Shown here piece by piece: positions 46,536-59,049 of a stretch of DNA of 64,000 nucleotides. The stretch comes from Anthostomella pinea (taxonomy: Eukaryota; Ascomycota; Sordariomycetes; Xylariales; Xylariaceae): positions 1,674,001 to 1,738,000 of the forward strand of contig CAUWAG010000012.1 in NCBI GenBank assembly GCA_963556695.1, given 5' to 3'. Position numbers and translations under genes: made by a program. The notes beneath the pieces were generated by a model that saw nothing but the letters and a program-made list of their open reading frames with translations, did no database searches and was not told the origin of the DNA. Each line of letters opens with the position of its first letter. Within the stretch, counting starts at the first letter, position 1.

Positions 46536-47883
46536 CAGTCGTCCTCTCCATTGTGTCTGGCGGCACGTGGCTCGGCTTCGGCGCTCACCTCGGTGGTAGA
46601 AGGTTTCGGGGTCCGGAGTTGATGGATGGGTCGGACGGTGTCGATGGATAGGTCGGAGTGGCTGGAGTGAGCGGTTGGAATAGGTGGAAGGAGGGCGGTG
46701 CTGCCGGACCCTTTTGATGTTGTGATTTCTTTGGATTCATCGGGATGGGACGAGGCTGGACATCTATAATGTGTTGCTTGGAGAAAGGTGCAGAGCGGGA
46801 AAGTCATAGAGGTGATGTTCATAGAGCTGATCTTGGGATATGGGACGCATTCAATGCGCAACCGGCCGGCACTGGCACTTGGACAGTAATTGAAAAGCTT
46901 CATCATAGTTGCAAACAACTGTGCGGTTTTGTTGTATATTGTGATTGCGAAATTGAGGCAGACTTCCGTGTTGAGCTGCATGTGTAGAAAAGGCCGTAAG
47001 CGGCAGTCAAGTATGGCACAAGAAGACCTCAGGGGCATCAAGTCTCCGCGACCTCGAGCCCCGAGCACCACGAAACTGCTTCCACTAATACATTCCCGGT
47101 ACCCAGGTAGGTACCTAGGTAACGAGGGTTACCAGCACAGGTGACTGGTAAGAACGTTGAAGGCATCGGTGTTGTGGCGTGTCTGAGCTCGAGCCACAGA
47201 GACACAGATATGTTCCATCATTTGGCTGCTTTGAATGGCTGTAGAAACGTTGCCATCAATCTCCGAATGGCTCATGTATGGCCTTGCGAGCTTCTCCCTT
47301 ACTCCATGCAATGCTTTCTAACACCTCATCAGATAAGATGTCGGTGTTACCACTAAAGTTGTGCCATCAAACTCCTACCACAAACACCAATTCAGAAGTC
47401 GTGTACTGTACTTATGCATCGTGGAATCACCCCCGGCATCTCTTCAACGATTAGTTTTCAGGTGCTTGGAAACTTTGACAGGCATCCTTGGGAAGCCAAA
47501 GAGGTCGCCGGTGGATGGGCATTGGGACTGTGCTTGTGAGATTGACTGACCAGGGCATCATGCCAGAGTCGAATAAGTGATCACTACCTAGCAGATGATC
47601 ATCCCAGGCCGGATGTTCAACTGTCTTACGGGACCTAGGCGTTACCAGCATGTTACCGTAATTTTCGATATTACGAGGGAGATTCTGCGCGGCGTTATGA
47701 GCTCTTCACGAACTCGACCATTCCCTGTCCCTGTAAACAGACTATGTGATCGGGAATATGTTGAGCCAATATATGAAAGTCTTTCGATTGCTTCTCAAAA
47801 AAGTCGCCGGTGTTGTTGTGTCGTCTCCTAGGGTGTATAAGGTTGTGTTGAAAGGTAGCGTCCTGCAACTGTATACGCAGTTC

Positions 47884-47959
47884 GGAATAAGCAATCCAGC
47901 ATTGATTATACAACCTTCAGATCAAGTCTGGCATGAACACTTGTGTTTCTGCTTATTCC
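47884..47959. repeat. Small palindromic element, GGAATAAGC family
   Basis: CGGAATAAGCAATCCAGC at the left and TCTGCTTATTCC at the right in inverted orientation, about 76 bp long. Confidence 0.62.
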
Positions 47960-48699
47960 ACTGGCAGGGGGTGTAGAGGAGGGCTATATGCCCAAATGTT
48001 GAATCAAAGCAACCGTACACATAGCCTTGCTCCAAAGTCGAAATAAATCCCATCAACTAATCCCATCTTGACCACGCTGCCTGTTCCACCTGTTGCAGAA
48101 TTAAGTATCTCCAAGATTCCAAGTTACAAGCCAAGGATGATACAGGGTACATATGCCTTATGTATACACATGCTCAGGGGTAACAACTGCGTGCGGGATT
48201 TGAAGTGCTGGACAACATGAAGGTCAGCTGATTGCTGCTTAGGACGGTGCTTAGGACGGTGCTTATGATACAATGTGTACCCTTCAAGGCGGGAACCTTG
48301 GGCACAACTGAACGGCAGGAGCACCTAACTGGAAAGAACCCAGCCCGCCAGCTGGAAGTACCGAGCTTGAGTCCTGCCTTTCTCCCGAACCCTCTGCCTC
48401 CAGAGATCGCAACCCTTTTGGGGTGGTTGAGATCTTGGGCGCTGGACGACGAATGACTGTAAGTAGTGGCACTTGTTGCCAGGGGACGCCAGCTGGCGGG
48501 TAGCGCGGCGGCGGCCTCTTTAGTGACCCCTGTTAAAGTTTGGACGCGCCGTGAACACTGACACTCTTCAGCCCTGCAGCAGCGCGGACCCTTATTAATC
48601 TGCGACGTCAATCACACCACCTGCACCTACACCTACACCTCGACATCTTCTTCTAACCACCTGCAATGCTCTTCTGCCTTCATATCTAGATCGCCCACA

Positions 48700-50461
48700 A
48701 TGGATATCCAAGAGGCGCAAGCCTACCTGCAGGACTCGCTCCATGAAATCTCCCAGGCCTTCCAGAAAGTCCCCGGAAGTTCCGTCTTGATCCGCTACAT
48801 CCAGTCCAGCTACCAGAACGATCCCGTCCGGTCCTTCATCGAACTCATCCTCGTCATATTCTTCGTGCGATACCTCCTGTCGCCTTCGTACGCCACCCAC
48901 GGTCCCAACTATGTCAAACTACGCGAGGACGAAATCGACGAGCTTGTTAAGGAGTGGGAGCCCGAGCCCCTGGTCGGTGAGCAGACCGCTTTCGAGGAGA
49001 TCGAGGCTGAGAAGGTCCCTGTCATTGTTGGGTATGTCACCTGCCCTGGGGCTGGTATGCGTCGAAAGGAACCGTTGCTAACTTGTGCGACACAGGCCGA
49101 CTGGACCGAAGGTCAAGCTATTGAACGGCAGGACGGTGACGAACCTGGCATCGTACAACTTCTACAACCTGAACGCGAGCGAATCGATAAAGGAGAAGGC
49201 TATTCAGACGCTGCGCACCTACGGAGTAGGCCCTTGCGGACCACCCCAATTCTACGGCACCCAAGATGTCCACATGACCACCGAAGGCGATATCGCCTCC
49301 TTCCTCGGCACGCAGAGCAGCATCGTCTATGCCCACGCCTTTTCCACCATCACGAGTGTCATTCCGTGTTTCTGCAAGCGCGGCGATGTCATTGTCGCCG
49401 ACAGGATGGTCAACTACTCGATTCGTAAAGGACTGGAAGCTTCCAGGAGCACTATCCGATGGTACAAGCACAACGACATGGAAGACTTGGAACAAGTCAT
49501 GAGGAAGGTTGCTCAGGAGCAGGCGAAGAAGAGGATCCTGACCAGGCGGTTCATCGTCACCGAGGGTATATTTGAGATGGTTGGCGACTGCTCTGATCTT
49601 CCCACGCTTGTAGGCAGCCCTTACCCCTGAATCTCTTACTATTCATCTTGCCCCCCCTTTTGCTGACAGTCCTCTGCGTCTAGATTGAATTGAAGGAGAA
49701 GTACAAGTTCCGCCTGGCCCTTGACGAGACTTGGTCCTTTGGTGTACTGGGCCGCAATGGCCGGGGACTTACGGAGGCTCAAAATGTTGACGCTGAAGCT
49801 GTGGACATGATCTTGGGCTCCCTCTCAGGACCTCTCTGCGCGGCCGGTGGGTTCTGTGCCGGATCAAAGGACGTGGTTGAGCACCAACGCATCAACGCCG
49901 CGGCGTACACGTACTCGGCAGCTTTGCCAGCCATGTCGGCAGTGACGGCTAGCGAAACTCTGAACGTGCTCCAGTGCAATCCCGAGATCCTAATCCAGTG
50001 CCGCGAAAACATCCGCGCCATGCGGGCACAGCTAGATCCACGCAGCGACTGGGTGAAGTGCACGAGTGATGCTGAAAATCCGGTCATGCTATTGGTGCTC
50101 AAGCCCGAGGTAGTACAGCAGAGGCAATTAAGTGTCGCAGACCAGGAGCGGCTCTTCCTAGATTGCGTGGAGGAGGTACGTTCATTCTACATACTCCCCC
50201 ACGGTGAGGTGCCCGGACTGACCACTGACAAAACTGCAGACTCTCGCCAACGGGGTGCTCATCACACGATTGAAGACGACGCCGTTGATCAGCAGCTTGG
50301 GGGCGCAGAACGCGGAGGTGAACATCCAGCCTGCGCTCAAGGTCTGCATCACGTCGGGCCTATCCAAGAAGGAGATCGAGAAGGCGGGGGTCACGATTCG
50401 CCATGCCATCACCAAGGTCATGACACGGAAAACGAACAGACAGCCGACACTGGCTGGTTAG
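48700..50461 (+). CDS. lcb1: Serine palmitoyltransferase subunit 1 (Lcb1)
   Basis: Four exons (48700-49031, 49096-49609, 49684-50175, 50240-50461) give 519 residues. An N-terminal membrane segment (FIELILVIFFVRYLL) is followed by the alpha-oxoamine synthase fold: VTNLASYNFYNLNASE, YGVGPCGPPQFYGTQDVH, VYAHAFSTITSVIPCFCKRG, RFIVTEGIFEMVGDCSDLP, RLALDETWSFGVLGRNGRGL. As expected for Lcb1, the pyridoxal-phosphate lysine is absent; it is carried by the partner Lcb2. The complex joins serine and palmitoyl-CoA in the ER, the first step of sphingolipid synthesis. The GPCGPPQFYGT region includes the Cys known to be mutated in human hereditary sensory neuropathy; it is normal here. Confidence 0.95.
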
Positions 50462-51825
50462 GAATCATTCAGCTTCCATGACCTCGTTCCGAAGCGTGAC
50501 GAGAAGCGTGACGAGTAGGCGTTCCTGTACATTGTTCGTCATTACGTGGCCTGCCTACGATATAGAGGATCACACGGGCGGAGAAGTCAGATCATAGAAC
50601 ATATATTAATTGCTAATGCTTCCCGAGCTCGATGGGTCAGTTCCCGACGATGGTCAACATGTGCAAAATGAACAAACAGCTTCCGGGCTTCTGGTTGGCT
50701 TCTGAGGTTTGGGCCGGGTGCACAGACACGGGGTGGTCTGCAAACATTCGACGGCGATACTCGGCTGGTGTCCAGATGAGTTGGTAATGAGATGGGCGAT
50801 ACGTACCGTGTGGAGTGAGTATGATTGTTTTCTGGTCATTGGAATCATGTGTATCTTTGGTCACACCGCCGGATTGGCTGAAACGGGACTTGAGGTGGTG
50901 GCTGATGACTCTGAGCAGGCACGCCCGTCTCTCGAGGAGGTACTCGCGGATGACCTCACCCACTTCCACCATATCGCCCGACAGCAACCACAGCAACCAC
51001 CAAACCCACTGCAGTTCTCCCGTCTGTGGCAGTCCCCGTTGTGACCTCACCCATTCTTTTGTGCACAATCTCGGTTCCCACAATCTCGCGGCTTGCGCGT
51101 CCACTCCTTTCGCACACCAATACTGTTTACTGCGGCGGCACCTCCAAGCAACACGCAACACGCAACACGCTCCTTACTCCATCCAGTTTCTGTTTCCAAT
51201 TCGGATTCAACACCTTCGTTGAATCCTCAACACCAGTACCTGTCAATCGCGACCAAGAAAACGAGTCGGTAAGTATGACTTGTCACTGTCCTTTCCCTCT
51301 GGTTCCTCCCTTGTTTTGCTCCATCTGCGGTTCCTCCTCTCAACGCCATCATTCCGCCTTCACGCGCGCCTTCTGAGACCTCGAGTAACGCGCATTCCAC
51401 CACGTCTCTTTGGCCGTCGCTGCTCGTCAGTGCTGCTGAGGCAACTTCCGCCACCGCTCAGAGAGGTAATCTCCCGTCTCCCCATTCTCCTCGAACCTCG
51501 ACCTTGACCAAGACTCGTCCCCTACACATATCCATAAACAACATCACAAACCCTCCACCACACTCCTTTGTCTCCTGTTTGTCTCCTTGTAGCCCTTGTG
51601 ACCCATGGACATTGATTGACTGCCTTTGCCTGCTCACTGCCGCATTCATGCCCTAGATTTCGCTTTCTCTCTTGTCGCTCGCTTCGCAACCACAGTCGCT
51701 CGTTCGCCTCTTTTCGTAGTCGCTTACCTCGCTGACGCCTCAGATCATTCATTATTTCTTCTCTGCGATTCCGCCATTTCCCCGTTCTCGTAGTGTTCAC
51801 CGTCAACCATTGACACTCCGCAATC
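50462..51825. other. Long upstream region of the GH17 gene
   Basis: No gene is supported. From about 51100 to 51825 the + strand is rich in C and T with many CTTCC/CTCC tracts, typical of the leader or promoter of a highly expressed fungal gene. GCAACACGCAACACGC at about 51150-51169 is a short tandem repeat. Confidence 0.55.
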
Positions 51826-53192
51826 ATGAGGATTTCTGCCATCTCACTCACGCTCTTCTCCCTCCTTCACCTGTCGGCTGGACAGCTCCGTAAGTCTCTT
51901 CCCCACCGAATGTCTACTACCCTCGGGCGGTTTGGACTGACTTGACACCAGGGCGTCGCCACGTCCATCAGCACCGGGCCAACCGGGCCTTCGTTCAGAA
52001 GAGGGACAAGATCACCGTCACGGACAACACCTTCGCTACACCCACCGAGGTCCCCGAGGTTGTCGTCTACGTTGATCAGTTCGGCAACTCATACCGCACT
52101 GCGACCGAGACTGTCGTCTACGTCCCCATCACTTCGACCAACACTCCGGAAGTGCCTGCTCCCTCGGTTGCAGCAGCTGCAGCACCTGCCCCTCCGGCTA
52201 CTTCGGCTCCCCCCGTCGTGGCCCCGGCCCCTGTCCCGGCACCGCCCGCGTCGTCTGTGCCCGCGCCTAAGCAGCCCGCCCCCGAGCCGAGCCCTACTCC
52301 TAAGACGATTCACTCGGAAGCGCCGGTTTCTTCTGCTGCCCCCGCACCAGTCGCGTCACTAGCTCCGGCTCCCGTCTCTGGCGGCATCAGCGATCTCCAT
52401 GGCGTGACCTACTCTCCCTACAAGGGCGCCGGGGGCTGCAAATCTGCCCAAGAGGTCGACGCTGATTTCGCACTCTTCGCCAAGGACCATGGTGTGGTTC
52501 GCCTGTACGGCGTCGACTGCGACCAGGTCGCCTCCGCGTACAAGGCCGCCAAGAAATACGGCAACAAGCTGTTCCTCGGCATCTTTGACATCAACCAGGT
52601 GGCCCAGGCCGTGTCCGCCATGGCTGATGGCGTTAAGCGTGACTGGAGCCAAGTCGACACCGTCTCTGTGGGCAACGAGCTGGTCAACAGTGGTGCAGCG
52701 ACTGTAGCCCAGTCTCTCGGCGCCTTGACCCAGGCTCGTCAGGCTCTGCGAGCGGCCGGGTACCAAGGTCCCGTGGTTATTGTGGACACGTTCGTTGCTG
52801 TGCTCGCCCACCCCGAGCTCTGCGACCAGTCCGACTACTGCGCCGTCAACGTGCACCCCTTCTTCGATCCGAATACTGGAGCACCCAAGGCCGGCGACTT
52901 CGTGACTTCGACGGTTCAAAGAATCCGCGGTCAGATGGCGGATTCCAGCAAGCGCATCGTCGTCACCGAGACGGGATGGCCCTGGCAAGGAAATGCCAAC
53001 GGCCAGGCCGTGCCCGGCATGGATCAGCAGACGTCGGCGCTCTCGTCGATCAAGGCTGCCTATTCCAGCAACGCTGGCAACGTGATTCTCTTCACGGCTT
53101 TCAACGACTTGTGGAAGAAGGCCGAGGCGAGTACATTCATGGCCGAGCAGTTCTGGGGCATGGGCGGACGGTACTCACCATGCGACAAGTAG
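51826..53192 (+). CDS. Secreted GH17 cell-wall beta-glucanase/transglucosidase (BtgE/Scw11-like)
   Basis: Two exons (51826-51889, 51952-53192) give 434 residues. Order: signal peptide MRISAISLTLFSLLHLSAG; a short propeptide ending at a Kex2-like KR in FVQKRDKITV; a Pro/Ala/Ser-rich linker of about 100 residues, likely heavily O-glycosylated; then the GH17 domain (GVTYSPYKGAGGCKSAQEVD, VVRLYGVDCDQVASAYKAAK, FLGIFDINQV). The catalytic acid is the Glu of VSVGNELVNSG and the nucleophile the Glu of VVTETGWPWQG. Such proteins act on beta-1,3-glucan in the wall, functionally linked to the Fks1 product encoded downstream. There is no GPI signal at the C-terminus, so it is soluble or wall-bound by other means. 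Confidence 0.92.
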
Positions 53193-54132
53193 GAATTAGA
53201 TGAGTCTGGTGTTGTTGTGTGACTCACTCTACGCTCGTCCGATGACGATGATGACGATATCATGATGGATGGATGATATTACCGAAAATCCGGATCGGAT
53301 CGGATGATAGGAAATATGCATGGGCAAAGTTGGCTGACGAATTGATTGACTGCCTGATGGATGGAATGACCGGATGGGCGGCAAGCTGGTTACCTACGAG
53401 AGGCTTTTATAGGAGACGTCTGTACGATTTTGACAGCATCCTATTCTCTGTGCAAAATTCAAAGCCGAGGCTGTATCTTTCCTGCCTAGTCCCGCCATTG
53501 TTGCTGAATTTCGTTCTTTTCTTTCGTGACACCCTCTTAATGAGTAACTATGAGCAGCCAGGCCGAGGTGGGGATGGAGTGTTTGTCAGAAATGGCGTGG
53601 CTTTTGACTCCGACCCCGTTCCAAATCATCTCTCACGATGCCATCCCCATTCATGCATTCCGTGCAGCAGAATTACGAATGACTGCTATTAATATAACTA
53701 TGTTGAATTCATACGCATAAACATGCCGTACACTACAGTGAATCATGTACACTGCTAGAGTTATTTGTCGTTGACAATGTCGGTGTATAATTGAAGTTCA
53801 CCGGACTAACTACCATGGAGCGCCGAGGCATATTGTTCCACCTTGGAGTCAACTAAGTGATCATAGAATTGGTGCATTATATCCTCAAGAAGCTCAGTAC
53901 ACGTTCATTCTCTCATTGGCAAGCTCATATCCCTCACTGCTGAGCTCAGGAGAGCTCTTGTCACAAGTCTGCCTGCTTGTGAATAGGCCTGTCCACCCTG
54001 GGCACCCTGTCAGTCCTGATCCCTTTATGGCTTTGGGGTGATTGACTATGGTGGCTGAGCATCAGAAATGGTTAGACCTTCTGGGTTCTCATGAGTGTTC
54101 AACTGATACGCGAGGTTCTCATGTTGCGATTA
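53193..54132. other. Intergenic, no gene recognised
   Basis: The 3' flank of the GH17 gene, with a GATGACGATGATGACGAT simple repeat at about 53238-53258. I see nothing that supports a gene. Confidence 0.5.
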
Positions 54133-54789
54133 TTATATAACAGACGGTGTTTGCTTTTCAGTGGATAGGCTCAGATCCTTGAACCACTGGTGGTTCAGCA
54201 CATCATCGATGGTGAATCGTTCTTTAGAGTCGTATTTGAATATCCTCTGAAGCAGCTCGCCGAGTTGCTTGACTTCCTCGTCTAGCACGTTGAAAGTCAC
54301 GGGTTTGGCATTAGGCCGGTGGGGGTACGGATGGAACTCTTGTTTCATCGCAAGTCGTGCGAGTATGGGCTGTGAGAACTCGGTCCTTTCGGCCAAGAAC
54401 CTCTCATATTTCAATTCCTGGTAATAACCTGATGGTGGACGAACATACATAAGCGTCCCGTCATCTCTCACGTGGTCCCCCCAGTTTGCCAGTACCTCTT
54501 CACCTTCTTCCTCACGGGCTTTTCGCAAATGTTCAAGGAATGCACCTCTGTAGGGATGGGGCAGAGGACCCAAGGTCATATCAAGAGACCAGATGTAGCT
54601 TGGGTCCTTGTCGCCAAAAAAAGGGCACCCGATTCGAAGTGCCACCAGCGAACATGCAAGAGCCCAGATATCGCTTGCGTAGCCTGGCTCGAAGACCCAG
54701 CGAGCTTCGTCGGCAGACATATTTGGCGCCGTGTGATTGATATCTGGAGCTTCTTCGAGTTCTCGATTATCCTCTGGAGCAACCGCTCG
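54133..54789 (-). pseudogene. Protein-kinase C-lobe fragment (SRPK-like)
   Basis: The minus-strand frame is open from a TGA at 54790-54792 to the stop at 54133. It encodes the second half of a kinase: an activation/P+1 remnant, then YASDIWALACSLVALRIGCP, FFGDKDPSYIWSLD, and a closing FKYDSKERFTIDDVLNHQWF. These equal subdomains IX-XI of SRPK-type kinases as expanded in filamentous fungi. The N-lobe, the catalytic HRD loop and the DFG motif are missing, and nothing resembling them lies upstream on the minus strand. An upstream exon joined at a CCAG (about 54771) cannot be excluded, but no candidate exon is visible. It is probably a truncated remnant. Confidence 0.65.
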
Positions 54790-56125
54790 TCACTGGTGTT
54801 GGAACACATCAAAACTACTTCAAGCCTACACCTAGCATTTCTCCGGCCATTTATGTATTACACAATAGCTTCTTCGTTCCGATATGTTTATGACCTTGCA
54901 TATAACTCCAAGTCAAGGAGACAGTAGATGATTAGGAGAGCCCAAGGACATGAACAACCTACATATAGGTTCACAAATGCGTCTGCGCTGCTCACTCGAC
55001 ACTGACATGATTCCACGATGTCGGCTTTGCATGGACACTGGCTGCAATCAGTGCGAGTATCCGGATTGATCATATGAGCTGGGTATGACTTGTTCCCCTT
55101 CCATCTCGACAGGAGTAATTATAACATCAGACAGTCATCACAGAAAGGCTATTCATTCCCCGAAACCCAGGCCTCTCATACATGGAAAATGCGAACAAGT
55201 GTCCGTACTAGGCATCATGTCATCCTACAATAAATGACGTGAACTTCGAAGGCGCCGTAGCCAAGGTGGTGAGGAATCTGATATACAGGCCGGCGAACGA
55301 CTCGTCCCGACCGAGCCATGACAGGTTCAAGACAGCTGCAACCCAGCCAGCTGACTTTGGCCTCAATGGCTGAGAGGTATTTTTTCAGCAGCTTTCCGCT
55401 TGGCGCATCGCCAGATCCAGCATCTTGACGAAGGAGCTGCAGCAGCTTGGAGTATTGCGTGTCGTCCCTTCGATCTCCCTGTGCCAGATGTCGCTCGAAG
55501 CCTAATCGTCCCTCCTCCTTCACCAGCTCAAAGCTCTACTCCAGCCATTCACTATCCTGATGTCTACGTTTGAATCGAAGGCGACTTTGAGCTTCATGAT
55601 CGACGCCAGCAGTCCTGCTTCGTCGTCGGTGTCGATGTTACGATGTATGGCTGTAGCAGCATTGCACCGCGCGGCGTTGCGAGAGACACCATGCTGGAAT
55701 GATGGCGAGCGTATATAGCGATGAACAGAGCAACATCGTATTGCACAGACTGCCCTCTTATCATTACACACTTTGGTGCTAGCAGGGTTCTCCTGATTCC
55801 ATACAGTGGGTCATGGCATTCACACGTCGATGGTAATCTCATTCTCACGCCACCGCGTCAGCCGTGGACGCCTGTACTCTCGCCTTTGTATCTATGATCT
55901 ATGGACATCTCCGTCCCTGTCCGGACATAGGCGCTCTTGAGCAACTCGAACACACTTCGTCTGCTCAGTAAGCTGGGTGACTCATATTCCTAGATCCGAT
56001 CCAACGACAGTACTGAACACAGTATAAATTGAGCCTGGTCTCTGGGCCATCTCTTCGTGCTTCTCGCCTCTGGAGTCACAATAAGGCAACTTGTGACAGG
56101 GGCTCCACCTACGTTCTTTCAAGCC
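54790..56125. other. Decayed region with a frame-broken coding remnant
   Basis: On the minus strand, 55215-55523 reads as GRLGFERHLAQGD, YSKLLQLLRQDAGSGDAPSG and KLLKKYLSAIEAKVSWLGCS. 55520-55610 reads as DDEAGLLASIMKLKVAFDSN in another frame. The two look like one protein interrupted by a frame change and a TAG near 55540. No family is recognised. The remainder shows no gene. Confidence 0.4.
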
Positions 56126-57471
56126 ATGGCAACGACTACCCTCAGCGAGACGGCCATGAGGAGCACCCTGCACAATGCTAGTTCGCGAGCCGCTCTGCCT
56201 CTGCACGACATGCCACGAGGCCGTACCACACAGAACGAGCCTGCCAACAGCGACACCAATCCGAGCCACACTACAGTTCCAGAGGGCGGCTACGGATGGG
56301 TCGCCCTCTTCGCCTGCTCCGTCATCACATGGTGGTTCACGGGGACGACCTACAGCTGGGGAGTCATTCAATCAGCACTGGTCGAACAAGGCCTTTCGCA
56401 GGCTTCGACGCTTTCATTCGTCGGCAGTCTCACCGTGAGCTTCGTCGCTATCCTAGCCATCGCGAATGCTGGCATAGTCACGACAATTGGAGCCCGAAAC
56501 TCTGGTCTCATTGGCGTAAGCCTGTTGGGATTGGGTGGGCTTCTTGGAAGCTTCGCAACCCACAACTTGGGTGGGCTGTTCGCTACTATCGGTGTGCTTA
56601 TGTAAGTCTTTGCTTCATGACAGTATCAGTCGTCCCAGCGCAGTACTTTCAGCGCAAGCGCGGCCTCGCAAACGGCCTCGTCTACGCAAGTGGTGGCCTA
56701 GGTGGTGCCGCCATCTCGCTCATCATGGAAAAGCTAGTACGCAGTCTAGGTCCACCATGGACGTTCCGCGTCATCTCCATCCTGACGCTCGCTACTGGCC
56801 TACCTGCCTCATGGCTCATACAAGAGCGCCTCCCACCTACACGACGCAAGAAGTACGTCGACTGGTCGCTCTTCACCAGCCTCCGGTTTGACCTCCTCTT
56901 TGCTGCTGGCGTCATCGCGACCTTCCCGCTTTTCGTTCCGCCCTTCTTCTTGCCTATGTACTGTCAATCTCTTGGACTGGCACCATCAATCGGAGCAGCT
57001 ATGGTAGCTACCTTCAACGCCTCTTCCGCCATTGGCCGGATCGGCTTCGGTCTCCTCTGCGATCACCTAGGAGCACTCAACGTGCTGTTCACTGCCCTGC
57101 TGCTAAGCGGCGTCAGTATGCTCGCTCTCTAGCCTTTCAGCGACAGCTTGGCACTTCTCGTCGTATTTGCCATCTGGAATGGCGCCGCGAACGGTGGCTT
57201 CTTCGCTGTCATGCCTACCGTTGTCGGCAGCGTCTTTGGCAGCCAGAAGGTTCCTCTCGTAATGGGGATGGTGGTCATGGGCTGGGCAGGAGGCTATCTG
57301 ATGGGTGGTCCGATTGCTGGCTATCTGCTTGCCGCTAACGGTGGTGAAGGAGGCGGCGTGGAGGCCTATAGGCCTGCTATGTACTACGCTGGGTCCTTGT
57401 CCATCGGTGCGGCTGTCTTGGTGGCGTTCATGCGGCTGTCTATCGACGGCAGACTATTGCGGAAGGTATAA
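56126..57471 (+). pseudogene. Monocarboxylate-type MFS transporter, broken by two lesions
   Basis: The text is that of a fungal MCT-like (MCH family) transporter: PEGGYGWVALFACSVITWWF, TYSWGVIQSALVEQGLSQAS, CFMTVSVVPAQYFQRKRGLA, NGLVYASGGLGGAAISLIME, GGFFAVMPTVVGSVFGSQKV and GMVVMGWAGGYLMGGPIAGY. Two defects interrupt it. After GGLFATIGVLM the frame is lost: ATG is followed by TAAGTCTT (56603-56610) and then the next helix resumes in another frame, with about five conserved residues missing. A TAG at 57130-57132 then replaces a codon where relatives appear to have Trp (LAL-W-P). The other parts are well preserved, so loss looks recent. The GTAAGT at the first break suggests a deletion that fused an intron donor to the next exon. 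Confidence 0.8.
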
Positions 57472-59049
57472 TTCCACCTTGCGATGCAGCTTCGAAACAC
57501 CTTATCGACCGGCCCATCCAAGCTACAATACTTCGTTACCTTTCATGATAAGCCTGGATCGTGTCATGGCTTTCTGACCTGGGGCAAATACAGTATTATC
57601 TAAAGAAGTAACACAATTGAGGACATTGTCAAGGATGCAGTCAAGAATGCAGTCAGGGGTGTCGAGGCGGGGTGGGAGAGTTGTCTAAGGGGGAAAAGGG
57701 GACCAGGAGAGCGGACTGACTAGGCGGGCAGATAGGACCCTAGCTTCAATGAGTAACCAGAGTTCTCTTGTCGATTTGTTATAGTGCTGTAGATGACGTT
57801 GACAAACAGTTACAGGAAGGATGGAGGGGTCAAAACAAGTCCATCAATGGTGGAGCAGCCGAGCCTCAAAGTCGCACAGAGTGAAATATCCCAGCCTTGA
57901 GCCGCTTACTTGATGGTACTTCCAGAGCGCAGATATTTAGACGCACGATTTAGTAGAACGGAACTAAGATATATGGTATCGCGACAGTAAGTATAATCTA
58001 GGACCACACTGAACGAGCGAGTGACTTCGCAGTTAGCTAGGCCTCTAAAACCCCCTATTCTACCCCTATTCCAATATACATATAGGTCTCCATGAGCACG
58101 AGCATTGCACAAGAAACACCCGAAACTACAGCACGGAGTTCCACGTGTCGAGCACCTAGCATCGTCTAGCAGTAATGATCCCCCTTTTACATCTCCTAGT
58201 TCATTATCCCCGGACCATCTTACGGAGCACCCATTCAAAGAGAAAGAGGATACGGGGGAGGGAGGACCTACAAAGTTGCGGCCGACACTCAAAAACATTG
58301 CTAAATCCGCAGCCGGCGTTGACGGCGACGCACTGCTAGTCGAGCCAGCCAGCCATTGTTGCCTGCCGAGCGCCTTCCAGATCAAGAATCCGGCGATGGT
58401 GCTACCTACCAGCACTGCTCGACTTGTCATCCATCGCATGCGAAGAGCGTGACATGGGATGAATCGTACTATTCAAGCAGGATTGTTACTCACTATGACA
58501 CGTGGGCTGCGTAAAATTGCAAGTCTCCGTATCGTCGGGGAAAAGGGAGTCGGATGGAACATACGTGGAGAGATTGATGGAATCTACCGGCCGCGTCGAC
58601 CTGGCCGTTGGGAGATGCCCGTTCAAAAGGCGCCGTCTCCTAGGAGACAATGACCCCGAGTAGTTACGACGTACACATACGTTCATTTCGACCATTAACT
58701 CATCGATGAACCATGTTATGATCATGTAACCGAGGTTATGGTGGTCACTAGGCAAGTCTGCATTACGAGCAACGTTTCGAAACATACGGCGGTGAAGCGA
58801 GAAAAGCCCTGATGATGAATGAATGTACACCAATTTGTTTCCATTACAGAATTAAAAAAGCAAACCAGCAAAGATGTATGCTTGCGACTCTAGAAGGACC
58901 AGAAATGAACCGTGCCATGCCACCCTGTTTAATCAATACAAAAGCACTCCAATCATCTTCCACATCGCCGTGGTGCCCCGTCTATTCCAGACTGTCCGGG
59001 CATCCACCCATGAGGAGCTATTTCTTATGGTACAATTGCCCCTAGACTC
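57472..59049. other. Intergenic, 3' side of fks1
   Basis: No gene is firmly supported. A minus-strand frame from 58439 begins MRWMTSRAVLVGSTIAGFLI, which resembles a small membrane protein, but the rest of its 177 residues looks random and it is not called. Confidence 0.5.

Larger units (their letters stand above)
44596..48699. other. 4.1-kb repeat-rich intergenic region
   Basis: No gene is supported. It contains MITE copy 3 (44713-44928), a long field of degenerate repeats (45174-46535), and a small palindromic element (47884-47959). A minus-strand open frame at 46436-47071 has a coding-like central part (SKGSGSTALLPPIPTAHSS) but runs into the repeats and has no recognisable domain. A doubled CTTAGGACGGTG lies at about 48238-48263 in the lcb1 promoter. 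Confidence 0.6.

Noticed and set aside
46436..47071. 211-residue minus-strand frame
   Set aside because: Part looks coding-like, but it extends into the repeat field, has no domain and no clear start or introns.
56600..56622. A 22-nt intron (GTAAGT to GACAG) that might rescue the MFS gene
   Set aside because: Far too short for a fungal intron, it would remove conserved CFMT residues, and the phase after removal is wrong.
57906..58439. 177-residue minus-strand frame with a membrane-like start
   Set aside because: Only the first ~35 residues look like protein; the remainder is Cys/Gly/Arg-rich and random in character.
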